Below are positions 46,032 through 55,315 of a DNA stretch of 64,000 nt, piece by piece. The translations under genes and the position numbers were made by a program. Position 1 is the stretch's first letter. Each line of letters begins with the position of its first letter. The notes below the pieces were generated by a model. The model did not search any database. It saw only the letters and a program-made list of their open reading frames with translations, and was not told where the DNA came from. Location: contig NZ_SBKQ01000008.1 of the NCBI RefSeq assembly GCF_004122145.1, forward strand, positions 1-64,000, given 5' to 3'. This DNA is from Flavobacterium piscinae (GTDB lineage Bacteria; Bacteroidota; Bacteroidia; Flavobacteriales; Flavobacteriaceae).

Positions 46032-46160
46032 GTTTCACGTTTCATGTTTCAGGTTTTTAACGCAATGTTGTCATCCCGACGAAAGAGGAATTTCATAAAG
46101 TTGAGTTGCAATCCTGATTTTGTGTCCTTTGCGAAATTCTTTGTGCCCTTAGTGGTTAAA
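46032..46160. repeat. Three different repeat phrases in one convergent gap
   Basis: 46032-46052 is three tandem 7-bp units GTTTCAC, GTTTCAT, GTTTCAG. 46067-46094 begins TGTCATCCCGACGAAAGAGG, a string I recall from intergenic DNA of other Bacteroidetes. 46121-46160 has CTTTGCG and CTTTGTGCCCTTAGTGGTTA. No terminator or gene is seen between the lipoprotein and rlmH. Confidence 0.6.
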
Positions 46161-46179
46161 AAAAGAAGCAAAGCGATTT

Positions 46180-46653
46180 TTACTGATGATGATATGGCTC
46201 ATTCTTCAAAATCGTAAAACCACGATAAACCTGTTCAATAAAAAATAACCGCACCATTTGATGTGAAAAGGTCATTTTAGAAAGCGAAATTTTCTGTTGT
46301 GCTTTTTGATAAACTGTTTCTGAAAAGCCATATGGACCGCCAATTACAAAAACCAACGTTTTGATACCGGCATTCATTTTCTTTTGCAATTCGTTTGCAA
46401 ATTCAATACTTCCGAATGATTTTCCGTTTTCATCCAATAGAATTAGAAAATCGGTAAGAGCTAATTTGCTCAAAATCAATTCGCCTTCTTTTTCTTTTTG
46501 CTGAGTTTCAGAAAGGTTTTTAGCATTTTTGATATCAGGGATCACTTCCAATTCAAATTTAATATAAAACGACAATCGTTTTTGGTATTCCTCCATCAAC
46601 GATTGAAGATTTTTATTATCTGTTTTACCAATTGCGATTAATTTAATGTTCAT
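46180..46653 (-). CDS. rlmH: 23S rRNA pseudouridine(1915) N3-methyltransferase
   Basis: Methylates pseudouridine 1915 in helix 69 of 23S rRNA; a SPOUT-fold dimer. From the ATG at 46651-46653 it is 157 residues starting MNIKLIAIGKTDNKNLQ, the family start; an upstream ATG would add 21 unrelated residues. The cofactor knot is visible in TLVFVIGGPYGFSETVYQKA and the C-terminal MTFSHQMVRLFFIEQVYRGF ending in NEPYHHQ. Confidence 0.96.
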   Translation of the reverse strand: MNIKLIAIGKTDNKNLQSLMEEYQKRLSFYIKFELEVIPDIKNAKNLSETQQKEKEGELILSKLALTDFLILLDENGKSFGSIEFANELQKKMNAGIKTLVFVIGGPYGFSETVYQKAQQKISLSKMTFSHQMVRLFFIEQVYRGFTILKNEPYHHQ

Positions 46654-46714
46654 GATTAAAACTTTTTTCAAATGTACAAAGTAAATTTTTTTTAAATTCG
46701 TTAAAAAAAATAAC

Positions 46715-47503
46715 ATGAATTGTAAAAATTGTCAAAAGCCATTGCTTTTAGAAGATAAATTCTGTTCCGATTGTGGTGCACAAGTAGTTACTCAAAAGTT
46801 AACTGTAAAAAAAGTAATTCATGAATTTTCTGAACGTTATTTGAGTTTGGACAACAAGTTTATTACTACTTTTAAAACGATGTTTACTCATCCTGAATGG
46901 GTTGTAAATGGTTATTTAGATGGGTTAAGAATGCGTTACGTCAATCCAATCTCCTACCTAATTATTGCCGTAACATTAAGTAGTATCAATGTGTATTTGA
47001 TGCGTAATGGGTATCTTGGCGAAATTGACTATACCTCTATGTCCGGAAACCAAAAGACACCTTTTGACATGAATGAATACATGAATTCAATTTATGATTA
47101 CAATAGTATTTTGATATTTTCCATTTTACCATTACTTGCATTAGTATCAAAAATTGTTTTTTATAACTATAAACAATTTAATTATGCAGAGCATAATCTG
47201 ATTTATTTTTATACCTATTCACAAACTTCAATATTAACTATTTTGTTCATTCCAATAATTTTAATTTTTAATGTTGAGTATGTTTACTATTCATTCCTTT
47301 CCATTATAATCATGTTTGTATATCATTTTTTTGCGTTAAAACGAATTTTTCAATTATCACTCAAAAAAATTATTCTCAAAACACTTTTGTTTATCCCGGT
47401 TGGGTTTGCCTTTTATATGATTTTTTCGATAATTATGGTTGTGGTGGTAATAATTTATCTCATTTCATCAGGAAAAGTTAATCTACAAGATTTTGCTAAA
47501 TAA
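46715..47503 (+). CDS. DUF3667 membrane protein with N-terminal zinc ribbon
   Basis: The 262-residue protein starts with a zinc ribbon, CKNCQKPLLLEDKFCSDCGA, and then DNKFITTFKTMFTHPEWVVNGYLDGLRMRYVNPISYLI, typical of DUF3667 (here cited in two parts), followed by about five membrane helices. Function unknown. It is divergent from rlmH and ends 25 bp before the RNase P RNA gene. Confidence 0.82.
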   Translation: MNCKNCQKPLLLEDKFCSDCGAQVVTQKLTVKKVIHEFSERYLSLDNKFITTFKTMFTHPEWVVNGYLDGLRMRYVNPISYLIIAVTLSSINVYLMRNGYLGEIDYTSMSGNQKTPFDMNEYMNSIYDYNSILIFSILPLLALVSKIVFYNYKQFNYAEHNLIYFYTYSQTSILTILFIPIILIFNVEYVYYSFLSIIIMFVYHFFALKRIFQLSLKKIILKTLLFIPVGFAFYMIFSIIMVVVVIIYLISSGKVNLQDFAK

Positions 47504-47525
47504 TGATTAATTAAGTTTATTTTTG
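47492..47525 (+). promoter_or_regulatory. rnpB promoter
   Basis: TTTG (47492-47495), 22-bp spacer, TATTTTTG (47518-47525). The -33 part lies inside the end of the DUF3667 gene and the RNA begins a few bases after the -7 element. Confidence 0.6.
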
Positions 47526-47527
47526 CA

Positions 47528-47849
47528 CTGCAGACCGCCTTATCGTCCGCCTAGGCGGAAGGAAAGTCCGGACACCACAGAGTAGCATAACGGGTAACAC
47601 CCGTCCGTTCGCTCAGGCGAATGAGGACCAGTGCAACAGAAAGTATGTACAGTTCGGCTGTAGTGAAACCAGGTAAACTCTATGCGGTGAAATGCCATGT
47701 AAATCAACGTTCCGCCCCGGCGGATAAGGGCTACTCGTCCGAGGTTGAAGGGTAGGCAGCTCGATTCAATGGGTAACTATTGAACTAGATAAATGATAAG
47801 GGTTCGTTTTGGCGAATACAGAATCCGGCTTATAGGTCTGCTTTTTTTT
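47528..47849 (+). ncRNA. rnpB: RNase P RNA (bacterial class A)
   Basis: The catalytic RNA that trims tRNA 5' ends. The 5' end GCAGACC (47530-47536) pairs with GGTCTGC (47835-47841) as helix P1. Conserved core parts are visible: GGAAAGTCCGGACACCACAG (47560-47579), the P7-P11 stretch with ACAGAAAG near 47636, the GGTAAACTCTATGCGG run near 47672, and AGGGTAGGC / GAATCCGGCTTATAGG near the 3' end. A run of eight T (47842-47849) terminates it. About 320 nt, normal for Bacteroidetes. Confidence 0.96.
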
Positions 47850-47939
47850 GGTGTTGGATGAAGGGTTATTAGTGAAGAGCAGTTCAAAATTCGTTAATCT
47901 TCAATCAAAATTCAACATTCTTTATCAATTCCATAAATT

Positions 47940-48569
47940 TTACTTTTTTTGACAGCCGGAATTTTTCATCAATATTTTTAATTCTTTTTCTAGACATTTT
48001 TTTAAAATTGTTTCTATTGATTTCCCAAAAACAACATCTTTGTTTTTGTTTTCGCTATCAATAATGCCGGTGGTTTTGTGGGAATATATTAGTTTCCCTT
48101 TTTGAATGTCATAAACTTGAATTGAAATGGATGCTTCTGATTTTTCATTGAAATCATGCGGACTGATATTGATTACTCCAATTTCGTCAGCAATTATTTT
48201 ACCAATCACCTGAATTACATAATTCACACTATTGGTTGCTTTCAATAAATTTAATTGCTCTTTAGCATTTTTATCATTTAATACCGGAATAATATAAGGT
48301 ACTTTTCGCTTTCCGTAACTTAAATAGAGTGAGTCTTTGAGACAAGTTGAAAGAGCTACTTCTGTTTGAGTAGTCAAATCATTCCAAGCATTACCATTTA
48401 CGGTAACATGATTTAAAAACCATTTTCCTTGTGAAAAATCAATGTCATACATGCTAGATTCTGCTATGGACTTGTAGTGCGGAAAATAACAGGAATTAAA
48501 AGTCAAAAGGATTATAAAAAGTCCGAAAAAAGGAATTTTATTCTTCGCTGTCATCTTCATTATCTTCAT
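47940..48569 (-). CDS. Lipoprotein of unknown function overlapping rsmD
   Basis: About 209 residues from the ATG at 48567-48569; ATGs at 48560 and 48554 are equally possible. The signal (KNKIPFFGLFIILLTFNSC) ends in a lipobox Cys. The mature region has WNDLTTQTEVALSTCLKDSL and SVNYVIQVIGKIIADEIGVI, which resembles periplasmic proteins with a mixed alpha/beta fold, but I name no family. Its start lies inside the last codons of rsmD in another frame (16-32 bp overlap), so it is coupled to rsmD. Confidence 0.7.
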   Translation of the reverse strand: MKIMKMTAKNKIPFFGLFIILLTFNSCYFPHYKSIAESSMYDIDFSQGKWFLNHVTVNGNAWNDLTTQTEVALSTCLKDSLYLSYGKRKVPYIIPVLNDKNAKEQLNLLKATNSVNYVIQVIGKIIADEIGVINISPHDFNEKSEASISIQVYDIQKGKLIYSHKTTGIIDSENKNKDVVFGKSIETILKKCLEKELKILMKNSGCQKK

Positions 48570-49122
48570 TATTACCTGAATCACTTTCCCATTCAAAAAA
48601 AGAAAAAGTAGAACCACCATAATTTTTTTGAAATGAAAAATTGGAAAGATGTTCTAGTTTGGTGTGCTTAGAATGTTCCACAATCATCATTCCGTCTTCT
48701 GAGAGAAGCTCTCTTTCAAAAACGAGCTGAACCACTTTTTCAAAATCTTTTTGCTCTATTCCGTAAGGCGGATCGGCAAAAACAATATCGAAATCCCCTT
48801 TTGTTTTTTCTAAAAATTTAAACACATCACTTTTGATGGCGGTAATTGTAAAATCGAATTCTGCTGCCGTTTTTTTAATAAAGGAAACACATCCAAAATC
48901 GGCATCAACAGAAACGATAGGTTCGCTTCCACGTGATGCAAATTCAAAACTGATGTTTCCGGTACCGGCAAATAAGTCTAAAACTGAAAGTTCCGTAAAA
49001 TTAAAATGGTTATTTAAAATATTGAACAATGCCTCTTTGCTCATATCGGTTGTGGGGCGAACAGGTAAGTTTTTGGGAGGAGATAATCGGCGACCTTTGT
49101 ATTTTCCGGATATGATTCTCAA
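48538..49122 (-). CDS. rsmD: 16S rRNA (guanine(966)-N(2))-methyltransferase
   Basis: Methylates G966 of 16S rRNA. The 194-residue protein has the N-terminal MRIISGKYKGRRLSPPKNLP, RPTTDMSKEALFNIL, cofactor-binding LDLFAGTGNISFEFASRG, and the catalytic DPPY in IVFADPPYGIEQKDF. The C-terminal tail is unusually acidic (Asp/Glu/Asn-rich, last ~15 residues) and overlaps the next gene. Upstream it overlaps the DUF3822 gene by 4 bp. Confidence 0.95.
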   Translation of the reverse strand: MRIISGKYKGRRLSPPKNLPVRPTTDMSKEALFNILNNHFNFTELSVLDLFAGTGNISFEFASRGSEPIVSVDADFGCVSFIKKTAAEFDFTITAIKSDVFKFLEKTKGDFDIVFADPPYGIEQKDFEKVVQLVFERELLSEDGMMIVEHSKHTKLEHLSNFSFQKNYGGSTFSFFEWESDSGNNEDNEDDSEE

Positions 49123-49940
49123 GCGTTAAAAAGTATAAAATGGGTTCGGTTTTTCTGTGTAGTAAACGAATTCGATTTTTGTAAATCCGTAACATCCAAC
49201 ATCGATGTATTTCTAACATATTGATATGCTTTTTGATACAATTCGTCTTGCTCTGTACAATCGCCCAAGATGATTAACTTAAACGACTCCGGATTTAAAT
49301 GAAGTTGCTCAGCTGTAAATAACAGATAATAAAGAAAGTCTTCCGGAGTTTGATATTCAAAAGAATTAAAAAGCACTAATTTTTGATTTTGAATAATGAT
49401 GATTTCAAAATGTGTTTTGGCGATGTGTACAAACATATTTTGAGAAACGTCGTTTTTTGAAAGATCTAATAATTTAGAAACTAAAATTCCGGTATAATGT
49501 TGGTATTCAAAAGTTCCGAATTGATCGATTAGATAGTTATTTATATTCACATAAGGAACATAAACATTCATCATTTCATATTTTTCGATTTCATCTACGG
49601 CAAAGTAGTCAGTGTCAAAAACTTTGGTATTGTATTGCAGGTAACTGCCTTTATAATCTTCGTCAAAAAGTGGCTTTGGAACAAAAGTGCTCAGATTATT
49701 TTCATGTAAAACAGTAATTTGATCATACTGTTTTGTTAAATCGGAATAATCTAAAAGTGTTTTCCACAAAGCGTTTTCAATTGTGTAATTTTTTGGAAAA
49801 TTTTCAAATTCAACAGATTCAAACGAAGTAATTTGCCCCGACAAAGTGTCTCGACAACAAAAAGAAAGCCCATTCAGTGAAACCTGAATGGACAGCTTTT
49901 TATAACTTTTTTGAATGATTGAATTATTCGTTATTTCCAT
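49119..49940 (-). CDS. DUF3822 family protein
   Basis: A 273-residue cytoplasmic protein. KKLSIQVSLNGLSFCCRDT near the N-terminus and VHIAKTHFEIIIIQNQKLVL followed by FNSFEYQTPEDFLYYLLF are typical of DUF3822, a Bacteroidetes family with an actin-like (FtsA/PilM-like) look whose function is not established. It sits directly before rsmD, which is the usual arrangement, and overlaps the upstream gene by 17 bp. Confidence 0.83.
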   Translation of the reverse strand: MEITNNSIIQKSYKKLSIQVSLNGLSFCCRDTLSGQITSFESVEFENFPKNYTIENALWKTLLDYSDLTKQYDQITVLHENNLSTFVPKPLFDEDYKGSYLQYNTKVFDTDYFAVDEIEKYEMMNVYVPYVNINNYLIDQFGTFEYQHYTGILVSKLLDLSKNDVSQNMFVHIAKTHFEIIIIQNQKLVLFNSFEYQTPEDFLYYLLFTAEQLHLNPESFKLIILGDCTEQDELYQKAYQYVRNTSMLDVTDLQKSNSFTTQKNRTHFILFNA

Positions 49941-50685
49941 ATTTTTTAGGCCAGTTTCCTGACAAACTTACTTCTTCCATTGATCCTAAAAGAATGTATT
50001 CTCCATTGATGCCATCAACCGATACAACTTTCTTTTCTTTTGCAACTAATCCTTGATCTTGGTCGGTTAACAATTTTGCTTTTTCAAGTTTTGCTTCAAA
50101 AACAGGTACATTTAAATCACTTTTCTTAATAAAACCGGCTTTCATATCAATTTTAGCTTCAATATCGCCAATTTTAACGATGTTAAGTCTTTTGTATCGG
50201 TCAGAATCTTTGAATAATGAATCTTTGATACTTACTTTACCTAATTCTTTAGTAACAACGATGTCTTTAAAATAACCACCGGTTCCGTCAGGACCTACTG
50301 TAATTCTGTAAGCGGCATTTTTTTCAACATCAATTATAGAAGTGTCTTTTCTTTCAATGATTGTAAATTTTTCATTCTCAATAAATGAAATTAAAGTGTC
50401 TAAGTTGTCAGTATATTTTCCATTGATAGATTTATAGGCTTGTTGTACAGCTTTGATGTCCAACATTTTATTTACCGCAACTTGAAAACGCTTTTCTTTT
50501 AATTTGTCAAAACGAATCGGGTCTTGAATGGATTCGTAAATTAAATAGCCAAACAATATTGTTACAGCCCATAACACGATTGAAATAATAGGTTTCAATT
50601 TAGTATTGGTGTTTTTATCAAGTAATTTTACAATTCCAAAAATGGCTAATGCAAGTACTACAACAATTATAACTAATTTAATCAT
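49924..50685 (-). CDS. Conserved membrane-anchored protein of unknown function
   Basis: The 253-residue protein has two N-terminal helices (LVIIVVVLALAIFGIVKLL and PIISIVLWAVTILFGYLIY) and a soluble part starting FDKLKEKRFQVAVNKMLDIK, followed by AVQQAYKSINGKYTDNLDTL, which looks like the post-helix segment of type II pseudopilins. I know of no assigned function. It heads the run with DUF3822, rsmD and the lipoprotein; a promoter lies at 50714-50743. Confidence 0.72.
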   Translation of the reverse strand: MIKLVIIVVVLALAIFGIVKLLDKNTNTKLKPIISIVLWAVTILFGYLIYESIQDPIRFDKLKEKRFQVAVNKMLDIKAVQQAYKSINGKYTDNLDTLISFIENEKFTIIERKDTSIIDVEKNAAYRITVGPDGTGGYFKDIVVTKELGKVSIKDSLFKDSDRYKRLNIVKIGDIEAKIDMKAGFIKKSDLNVPVFEAKLEKAKLLTDQDQGLVAKEKKVVSVDGINGEYILLGSMEEVSLSGNWPKKYGNNE

Positions 50686-50713
50686 CTTGATTTTTTTTAA
50701 TTTCAGTTTAAGG

Positions 50714-50743
50714 CAAATCTACAATTTTTTTTTTTTCTCAAAA
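50714..50743 (-). promoter_or_regulatory. Promoter of the 49924-50685 to 47940 run
   Basis: On the minus strand TTTTG (50739-50743), 17 bp, TAGATTTG (50714-50721); start codon 28 bp downstream. Confidence 0.55.
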
Positions 50744-50766
50744 GCATTTCACACAAAATTCATCAG

Positions 50767-50774
50767 TATATTTG
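50767..50774 (+). promoter_or_regulatory. -7 element of the helicase gene
   Basis: TATATTTG matches TAnnTTTG, 29 bp before the ATG at 50804. No clear -33 element. Confidence 0.45.
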
Positions 50775-50803
50775 AATTTTAATCGTTTCGTAACTTTTCA
50801 TCA

Positions 50804-52225
50804 ATGAATTCATCTCTGTTTTACAGTATCTTACAAAAATCGTTCCCGTTTACTCCTACTTTAAAACAAACTGTTTTTTTTGAAAAGGTTGCTAATTTCA
50901 CCACAAATTCAAATTCAAACGAGCTTTTTGTTTTAAAAGGGTATGCAGGTACCGGTAAAACAACATTAATTTCTACTTTAGTTGAAAACTTAATCTCCGT
51001 AAACAAAAAATATGTTCTATTAGCTCCTACCGGTCGGGCAGCAAAAGTAATCGCCAATTATTCAGGAAAACCGGCTTTTACCATTCATAAAAAAATTTAT
51101 TTTCCCAAAAAAAATCCCTCTGGTGGTGTTTCTTTTACCCGACAAATTAATAAACACAAAAACACCATTTTTATTGTTGATGAAAGTTCGATGATCTCGG
51201 ATGTGAATACCGACTCAAAATCGATGGACAACAATTCGCTATTGGATGACTTAATGAGTTATGTGTATTCCGGTGAAAATTGTAAAATGATTCTACTTGG
51301 CGACACAGCTCAGTTACCACCCGTTCACTTGGATGTAAGTCCGGCTTTAAATATAGAAACTTTAATGACATACTATAATAAAGAAGTATTTCATATTGAA
51401 TTGGATGAAGTAATGCGACAAGAAGAAAACTCCGGAATTTTGTATAATGCAACACTTCTCAGGGAAAAATTAAAGGAGCATTTTATCGATTCGTTTCAAT
51501 TTTCACTTCAAGGATTCAAAGATATTGTACGTTTAACGGATGGTTATGATATTCAAGATGCCATCCATACCGCATACAGTAAGGATGGGATGGAGGAAAC
51601 GGCTTTCATTGTCCGCACCAACAAGCGAGCTAATCAATACAATCAGCAAATTAGAAACGCGATTCTCTTTCGCGAAAGCGATTTGTCTGCCGGCGATTTT
51701 ATGATGGTGGTTAAAAACAATTATTTTTGGTTAAAAGAAACCGATGAAGCCGGATTTATTGCCAATGGCGACATTATTGAAATACTCGAAATTCACAAAA
51801 TTCAAGAATTATACGGTTTCAAATTTGCCAAAGTAAAAATCAGAATGGTCGATTATCCCAACCAAAAACCATTCGAAACTATCTTGTTGTTGGATACGGT
51901 TACAAGCATTTCACCTTCACTAACCTATGAAGAGTCAAACCGTTTATATCAAGAAGTGTTGCAAGATTATGAAAATGAAGGTCCAAAATACAAACAAGTG
52001 CAAAAAGTGAAGGAAAACGAGTATTTTAATGCTTTACAAGTTAAGTTTTCTTATGCCATAACATGTCATAAATCACAAGGAGGTCAGTGGAATACTGTTT
52101 TTGTAGAACAACCCTATTTGCCGGATGGTGTAGATAGAGATTATATTCGATGGTTGTACACCGCCATTACACGTGCCAAGGAAAAATTGTATCTGATTGG
52201 TTATAAAGATGAAAATTTTGAATAA
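50804..52225 (+). CDS. RecD-like SF1 DNA helicase
   Basis: A 473-residue ATP-dependent helicase of the RecD/Dda group. Motifs in order: Walker A LKGYAGTGKTTLIS, motif Ia VLLAPTGRAAKVIA, Walker B TIFIVDESSMIS, motif III ILLGDTAQLPPV, EVMRQEENSGIL, and the C-terminal motifs FSYAITCHKSQGGQWNTVFV and RWLYTAITRAKEKLYLIG. It lacks the long N-terminal region of RecD2 proteins, so it is the short flavobacterial form; role in repair or replication restart is inferred from family. DUF4126 follows after 9 bp. Confidence 0.9.
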   Translation: MNSSLFYSILQKSFPFTPTLKQTVFFEKVANFTTNSNSNELFVLKGYAGTGKTTLISTLVENLISVNKKYVLLAPTGRAAKVIANYSGKPAFTIHKKIYFPKKNPSGGVSFTRQINKHKNTIFIVDESSMISDVNTDSKSMDNNSLLDDLMSYVYSGENCKMILLGDTAQLPPVHLDVSPALNIETLMTYYNKEVFHIELDEVMRQEENSGILYNATLLREKLKEHFIDSFQFSLQGFKDIVRLTDGYDIQDAIHTAYSKDGMEETAFIVRTNKRANQYNQQIRNAILFRESDLSAGDFMMVVKNNYFWLKETDEAGFIANGDIIEILEIHKIQELYGFKFAKVKIRMVDYPNQKPFETILLLDTVTSISPSLTYEESNRLYQEVLQDYENEGPKYKQVQKVKENEYFNALQVKFSYAITCHKSQGGQWNTVFVEQPYLPDGVDRDYIRWLYTAITRAKEKLYLIGYKDENFE

Positions 52226-52234
52226 ATTTGAAGT

Positions 52235-52795
52235 ATGATATCCATTGAAACTATAATAAGCATTTGTCTCGGCATCGGATTGGCAGCCTCAGCCGGTTTT
52301 AGGGTTTTTGTACCGCTTTTTATACTGAGTTTAGCTTCTTACCTAAATTGGATTCCTGTGAATGAGTCCTGGAGTTGGTTAGGCGAAACACCGGCTTTAA
52401 TCGCATTGGGCATTGCCATGATTTTTGAAGTTTTAGCGTATTATATTCCTTTTGTAGACAATATTTTAGATACGATTGCGGTTCCACTAGCGGCAATTGC
52501 CGGAACAGCAGTTATGGCTTCTTCATTAGTTGATTTCAGTCCGCTCTTCACTTGGGGTTTAGCCATAATTGCCGGAGGAGGAACAGCCGCAGCCATTAAT
52601 TCTGCCACGGCTGCAACCAGACTCACTTCAACTGCTGCCACAGGGGGAATTGGTAATCCATTTGTTTCCACCGTTGAAACAGGAACTGCCACAGTTATGT
52701 CATTCACCTCTATTTTTATACCTATTTTAGCCTTTATTTTAGTGCTTTTTATTTTCTTTGTGGGAATGAAATTATTCAAAAAAATAATGAAATAG
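52235..52795 (+). CDS. DUF4126 family membrane protein
   Basis: The 186-residue protein has four to five helices with many small residues: [39 protein letters not shown], and [20 protein letters not shown], the DUF4126 pattern. Function unknown. It is 9 bp after the helicase gene. Confidence 0.83.
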   Translation: MISIETIISICLGIGLAASAGFRVFVPLFILSLASYLNWIPVNESWSWLGETPALIALGIAMIFEVLAYYIPFVDNILDTIAVPLAAIAGTAVMASSLVDFSPLFTWGLAIIAGGGTAAAINSATAATRLTSTAATGGIGNPFVSTVETGTATVMSFTSIFIPILAFILVLFIFFVGMKLFKKIMK

Positions 52796-52800
52796 AAAAA

Positions 52801-52837
52801 ACTTAGCAACTCAGCTTCTCAGTAACTCAGCCACTTT
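52801..52837. repeat. Degenerate AnCAACTCAG repeat upstream of kdsB (copy 1)
   Basis: AGCAACTCAG, CTTCTCAG, AGTAACTCAG and CCACTTTAACT follow one another right up to the kdsB start codon at 52842. The same words appear on the other strand at 63069-63090, just before the DUF1456 start. Confidence 0.65.
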
Positions 52838-52841
52838 AACT

Positions 52842-53567
52842 ATGAAAATCATCGCCGTCATCCCAGCTCGTTATGCTTCTACTCGTTTTCCGGCTAAACT
52901 TATGCAAGATTTAGGAGGAAAAACAGTCATTACTCGAACGTATGAAGCGGCAGTCAATACCCATTTATTTGATGATGTTTTTGTTGTAACGGATTCGGAT
53001 TTAATTTTCAATGAAATTGTTTCGAAAGGCGGGAAAGCCATTATGAGCATTAAAGAACATGAAAGTGGTAGTGACCGAATTGCCGAAGCGGTTGAAAATT
53101 TAGACGTTGATGTGGTTGTAAATGTGCAAGGAGACGAACCTTTCATTAACAAAGAACCACTTGAAAAAGTGATTGAAGTTTTTAAAAAAGATGTTGAACA
53201 AAAGGTCGATTTAGCTTCGCTTATGCGAGAAATCACCGACTGGAATTCGATTGAAAACCCAAATAACGTAAAAGTAATTGTCGATCAAAACGGATTAGCA
53301 TTGTATTTTTCACGTTCGGTTATTCCATATCCTAGAGAAAAAAATGTGGGTGTTCGCTACTTCCAGCATATCGGAATTTATGCTTTCAGAAAACAAGCCT
53401 TGTTGGATTTTTATCATTTACCAATGAAATCATTGGAAGCTTCTGAAAAATTGGAACAACTTCGCTATTTAGAATATGGTAAAAAAATCAAAATGGTAGA
53501 AACCAATCATGTTGGAATTGGAATAGATACGCCCGAAGATTTAGAAAAGGCCAGACTTCTTATTTAA
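52842..53567 (+). CDS. kdsB: 3-deoxy-manno-octulosonate cytidylyltransferase
   Basis: Activates KDO as CMP-KDO for lipopolysaccharide assembly. The 241-residue protein has [20 protein letters not shown] (nucleotide binding), [22 protein letters not shown] (metal-binding Asp) and the C-terminal [13 protein letters not shown]. kdsA is in the same window but 46 kb away. It converges on a GH114-like gene with four shared bases (TTAA). Confidence 0.96.
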   Translation: MKIIAVIPARYASTRFPAKLMQDLGGKTVITRTYEAAVNTHLFDDVFVVTDSDLIFNEIVSKGGKAIMSIKEHESGSDRIAEAVENLDVDVVVNVQGDEPFINKEPLEKVIEVFKKDVEQKVDLASLMREITDWNSIENPNNVKVIVDQNGLALYFSRSVIPYPREKNVGVRYFQHIGIYAFRKQALLDFYHLPMKSLEASEKLEQLRYLEYGKKIKMVETNHVGIGIDTPEDLEKARLLI

Positions 53568-54517
53568 TTGTACAAAGCATAATAGGCTTCCACATTGTCT
53601 AAAAACACACCGTCAAATCCGGCATTGATAATTTTTTTCATGTATGAATCTTCCTTGCCAAACATCATTTTCTGCCATGTAGGCTCCCAAAATTCTACAT
53701 ATATTTCGTTGTCATAACCTTTGTAGTTCTTTTTAAGCCATTTCGGATTACCTAACTTCCAATCGGATTGCCAATAACTTCGCCAGTTTTCTGCCGCACC
53801 AATGTTGAGGTAACAAATAACCAATCGTTTTCCGCCGTTTTTCTTTATTTTTAGTTTTTCTAAATCGGCTTTGGTATAGGGAAAACTCAAATAATATAAA
53901 TCGATTAGAATTAAATCAAAATTGCTATTGGCAACCTTTTCAATTAATTCCTTTTTAGTGTCAAAATCATCAGCATTAATGAGGTATAAGAAATTTTGAA
54001 CATCAACTAATTTAGTAATATTGTTCGAGTTTTCATTTAGTGTTTTTTCAGGAATAGTATGATAATGATAATTGTCTGCCGTTCTGATAAACGGAACAAA
54101 TCCGGCTTCTTGATTCAATTTAACAATTCTATCTTCATCATTTTTCTCTTTTACAAACTCAGAAACAATTACTTTTTTGTCATTTGGTATTTTTTTTAAG
54201 TTATTGATTCGATAATCATCTGCCTTACCCTTTTCGTCCAAAAATAATTCCTCAATCGCTATTCCGTCAATGGCGTTTATATATTCTTGGCACAATGGAT
54301 TTTCTGGATTAACATTTTGAAAAGCTAATTCCGAACCGTTTTGCGGAATAACAATAAAATCAGGATGAAATTTTCGGGCATATTTTGAAATGCCAATCAC
54401 CATCTCTTGCATTTTTTTTCCTGCTTTTTGGGTGTTTTTATCTTTATCATCCATTTCAAAACCAAATAAAATGAGCAGGGCTAAACCAATTGGGAGTAGG
54501 TAATATAATTTTTTCAT
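53564..54517 (-). CDS. GH114-like protein (endo-alpha-1,4-polygalactosaminidase family)
   Basis: From the ATG at 54515-54517 it has 317 residues with a short N-terminal membrane/signal segment ([16 protein letters not shown]). The barrel shows [40 protein letters not shown], and [15 protein letters not shown], typical of the TM1410/GH114 group that degrades galactosaminoglycan exopolymers. Two upstream ATGs give unrelated extensions. Actual substrate is not known. Confidence 0.82.
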   Translation of the reverse strand: MKKLYYLLPIGLALLILFGFEMDDKDKNTQKAGKKMQEMVIGISKYARKFHPDFIVIPQNGSELAFQNVNPENPLCQEYINAIDGIAIEELFLDEKGKADDYRINNLKKIPNDKKVIVSEFVKEKNDEDRIVKLNQEAGFVPFIRTADNYHYHTIPEKTLNENSNNITKLVDVQNFLYLINADDFDTKKELIEKVANSNFDLILIDLYYLSFPYTKADLEKLKIKKNGGKRLVICYLNIGAAENWRSYWQSDWKLGNPKWLKKNYKGYDNEIYVEFWEPTWQKMMFGKEDSYMKKIINAGFDGVFLDNVEAYYALYN

Positions 54518-54590
54518 GTTGTGAATTTCTGCCATCAAATGTACTGATTTATTTAGACTTGATTGTTTTTCATACAATTAGTATACCAAG

Positions 54591-55256
54591 TTATTTTTCT
54601 TTTTGTATGATGATTAATTCATTGTGTTCTTCTACCCGTGGAAGTGTCCAAACTTTATATTTTTCAGTATCAAAAAAGGAAAGATAAGCTTTGTTTCGAG
54701 CATTGTCATGAGTATTCAAAATCATTGTGTTAAATAAGATATATCCTTTACTATTTAATACCTCAGTTAACCGATTCTGAAAGAAATTTTCAAACAAAAA
54801 TCCGGGCATTACAGTGTCTTGAAAGATGTCAATAATAATCAAATCATATTTCATTTTTGTTTTTAACACAAATTCAAAGGCTTCATGATGAATAATATTG
54901 AGGTTTTTGATTTTATTTAAACCAAAATGTTCATTAGCCAAATCAATCACTTTTTCATCCAATTCAATGCCGGTAATTTTTCCTGTGTAACCGATTTCAT
55001 CTACTAATGTTTTGATGACACTTCCGCCGGCAACACCTAAAACAAGAACGTGATTTAGTGGTTTTATGTTCTCAAAGCCAATACACAGAAGCCCTTTTCG
55101 AAGGATGCGTTGCAGACTACCATACGAATAATTCGTATTTAAACTATCCAAAACCACTTCTCCGTTTACCATGGTAACTTCCAACGATTTACTCACTTCA
55201 GAAGTCGTTTTGTGTAGAGGAATAGGATAGAGGTAGCTGATTATTTTTTTGAACAT
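54591..55256 (-). CDS. Spermidine synthase-like methyltransferase
   Basis: A 221-residue Rossmann-fold protein: an N-terminal beta part, VLVLGVAGGSVIKTLVDEIG (cofactor-binding), ITGIELDEKVIDLANEHFGL and DLIIIDIFQDTVMPGFL. It matches the polyamine synthase/methyltransferase superfamily but lacks a clear D-A-Y/D-S-S-D substrate motif, so the reaction is open. A -7 element (minus TATTTTTG, 55271-55278) precedes it. Confidence 0.75.
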   Translation of the reverse strand: MFKKIISYLYPIPLHKTTSEVSKSLEVTMVNGEVVLDSLNTNYSYGSLQRILRKGLLCIGFENIKPLNHVLVLGVAGGSVIKTLVDEIGYTGKITGIELDEKVIDLANEHFGLNKIKNLNIIHHEAFEFVLKTKMKYDLIIIDIFQDTVMPGFLFENFFQNRLTEVLNSKGYILFNTMILNTHDNARNKAYLSFFDTEKYKVWTLPRVEEHNELIIIQKEK

Positions 55257-55315
55257 TCGATAATTTTTATCAAAAATAAGGCATAAATCGTATTTTTACT
55301 AAAATATTTTAGGCA

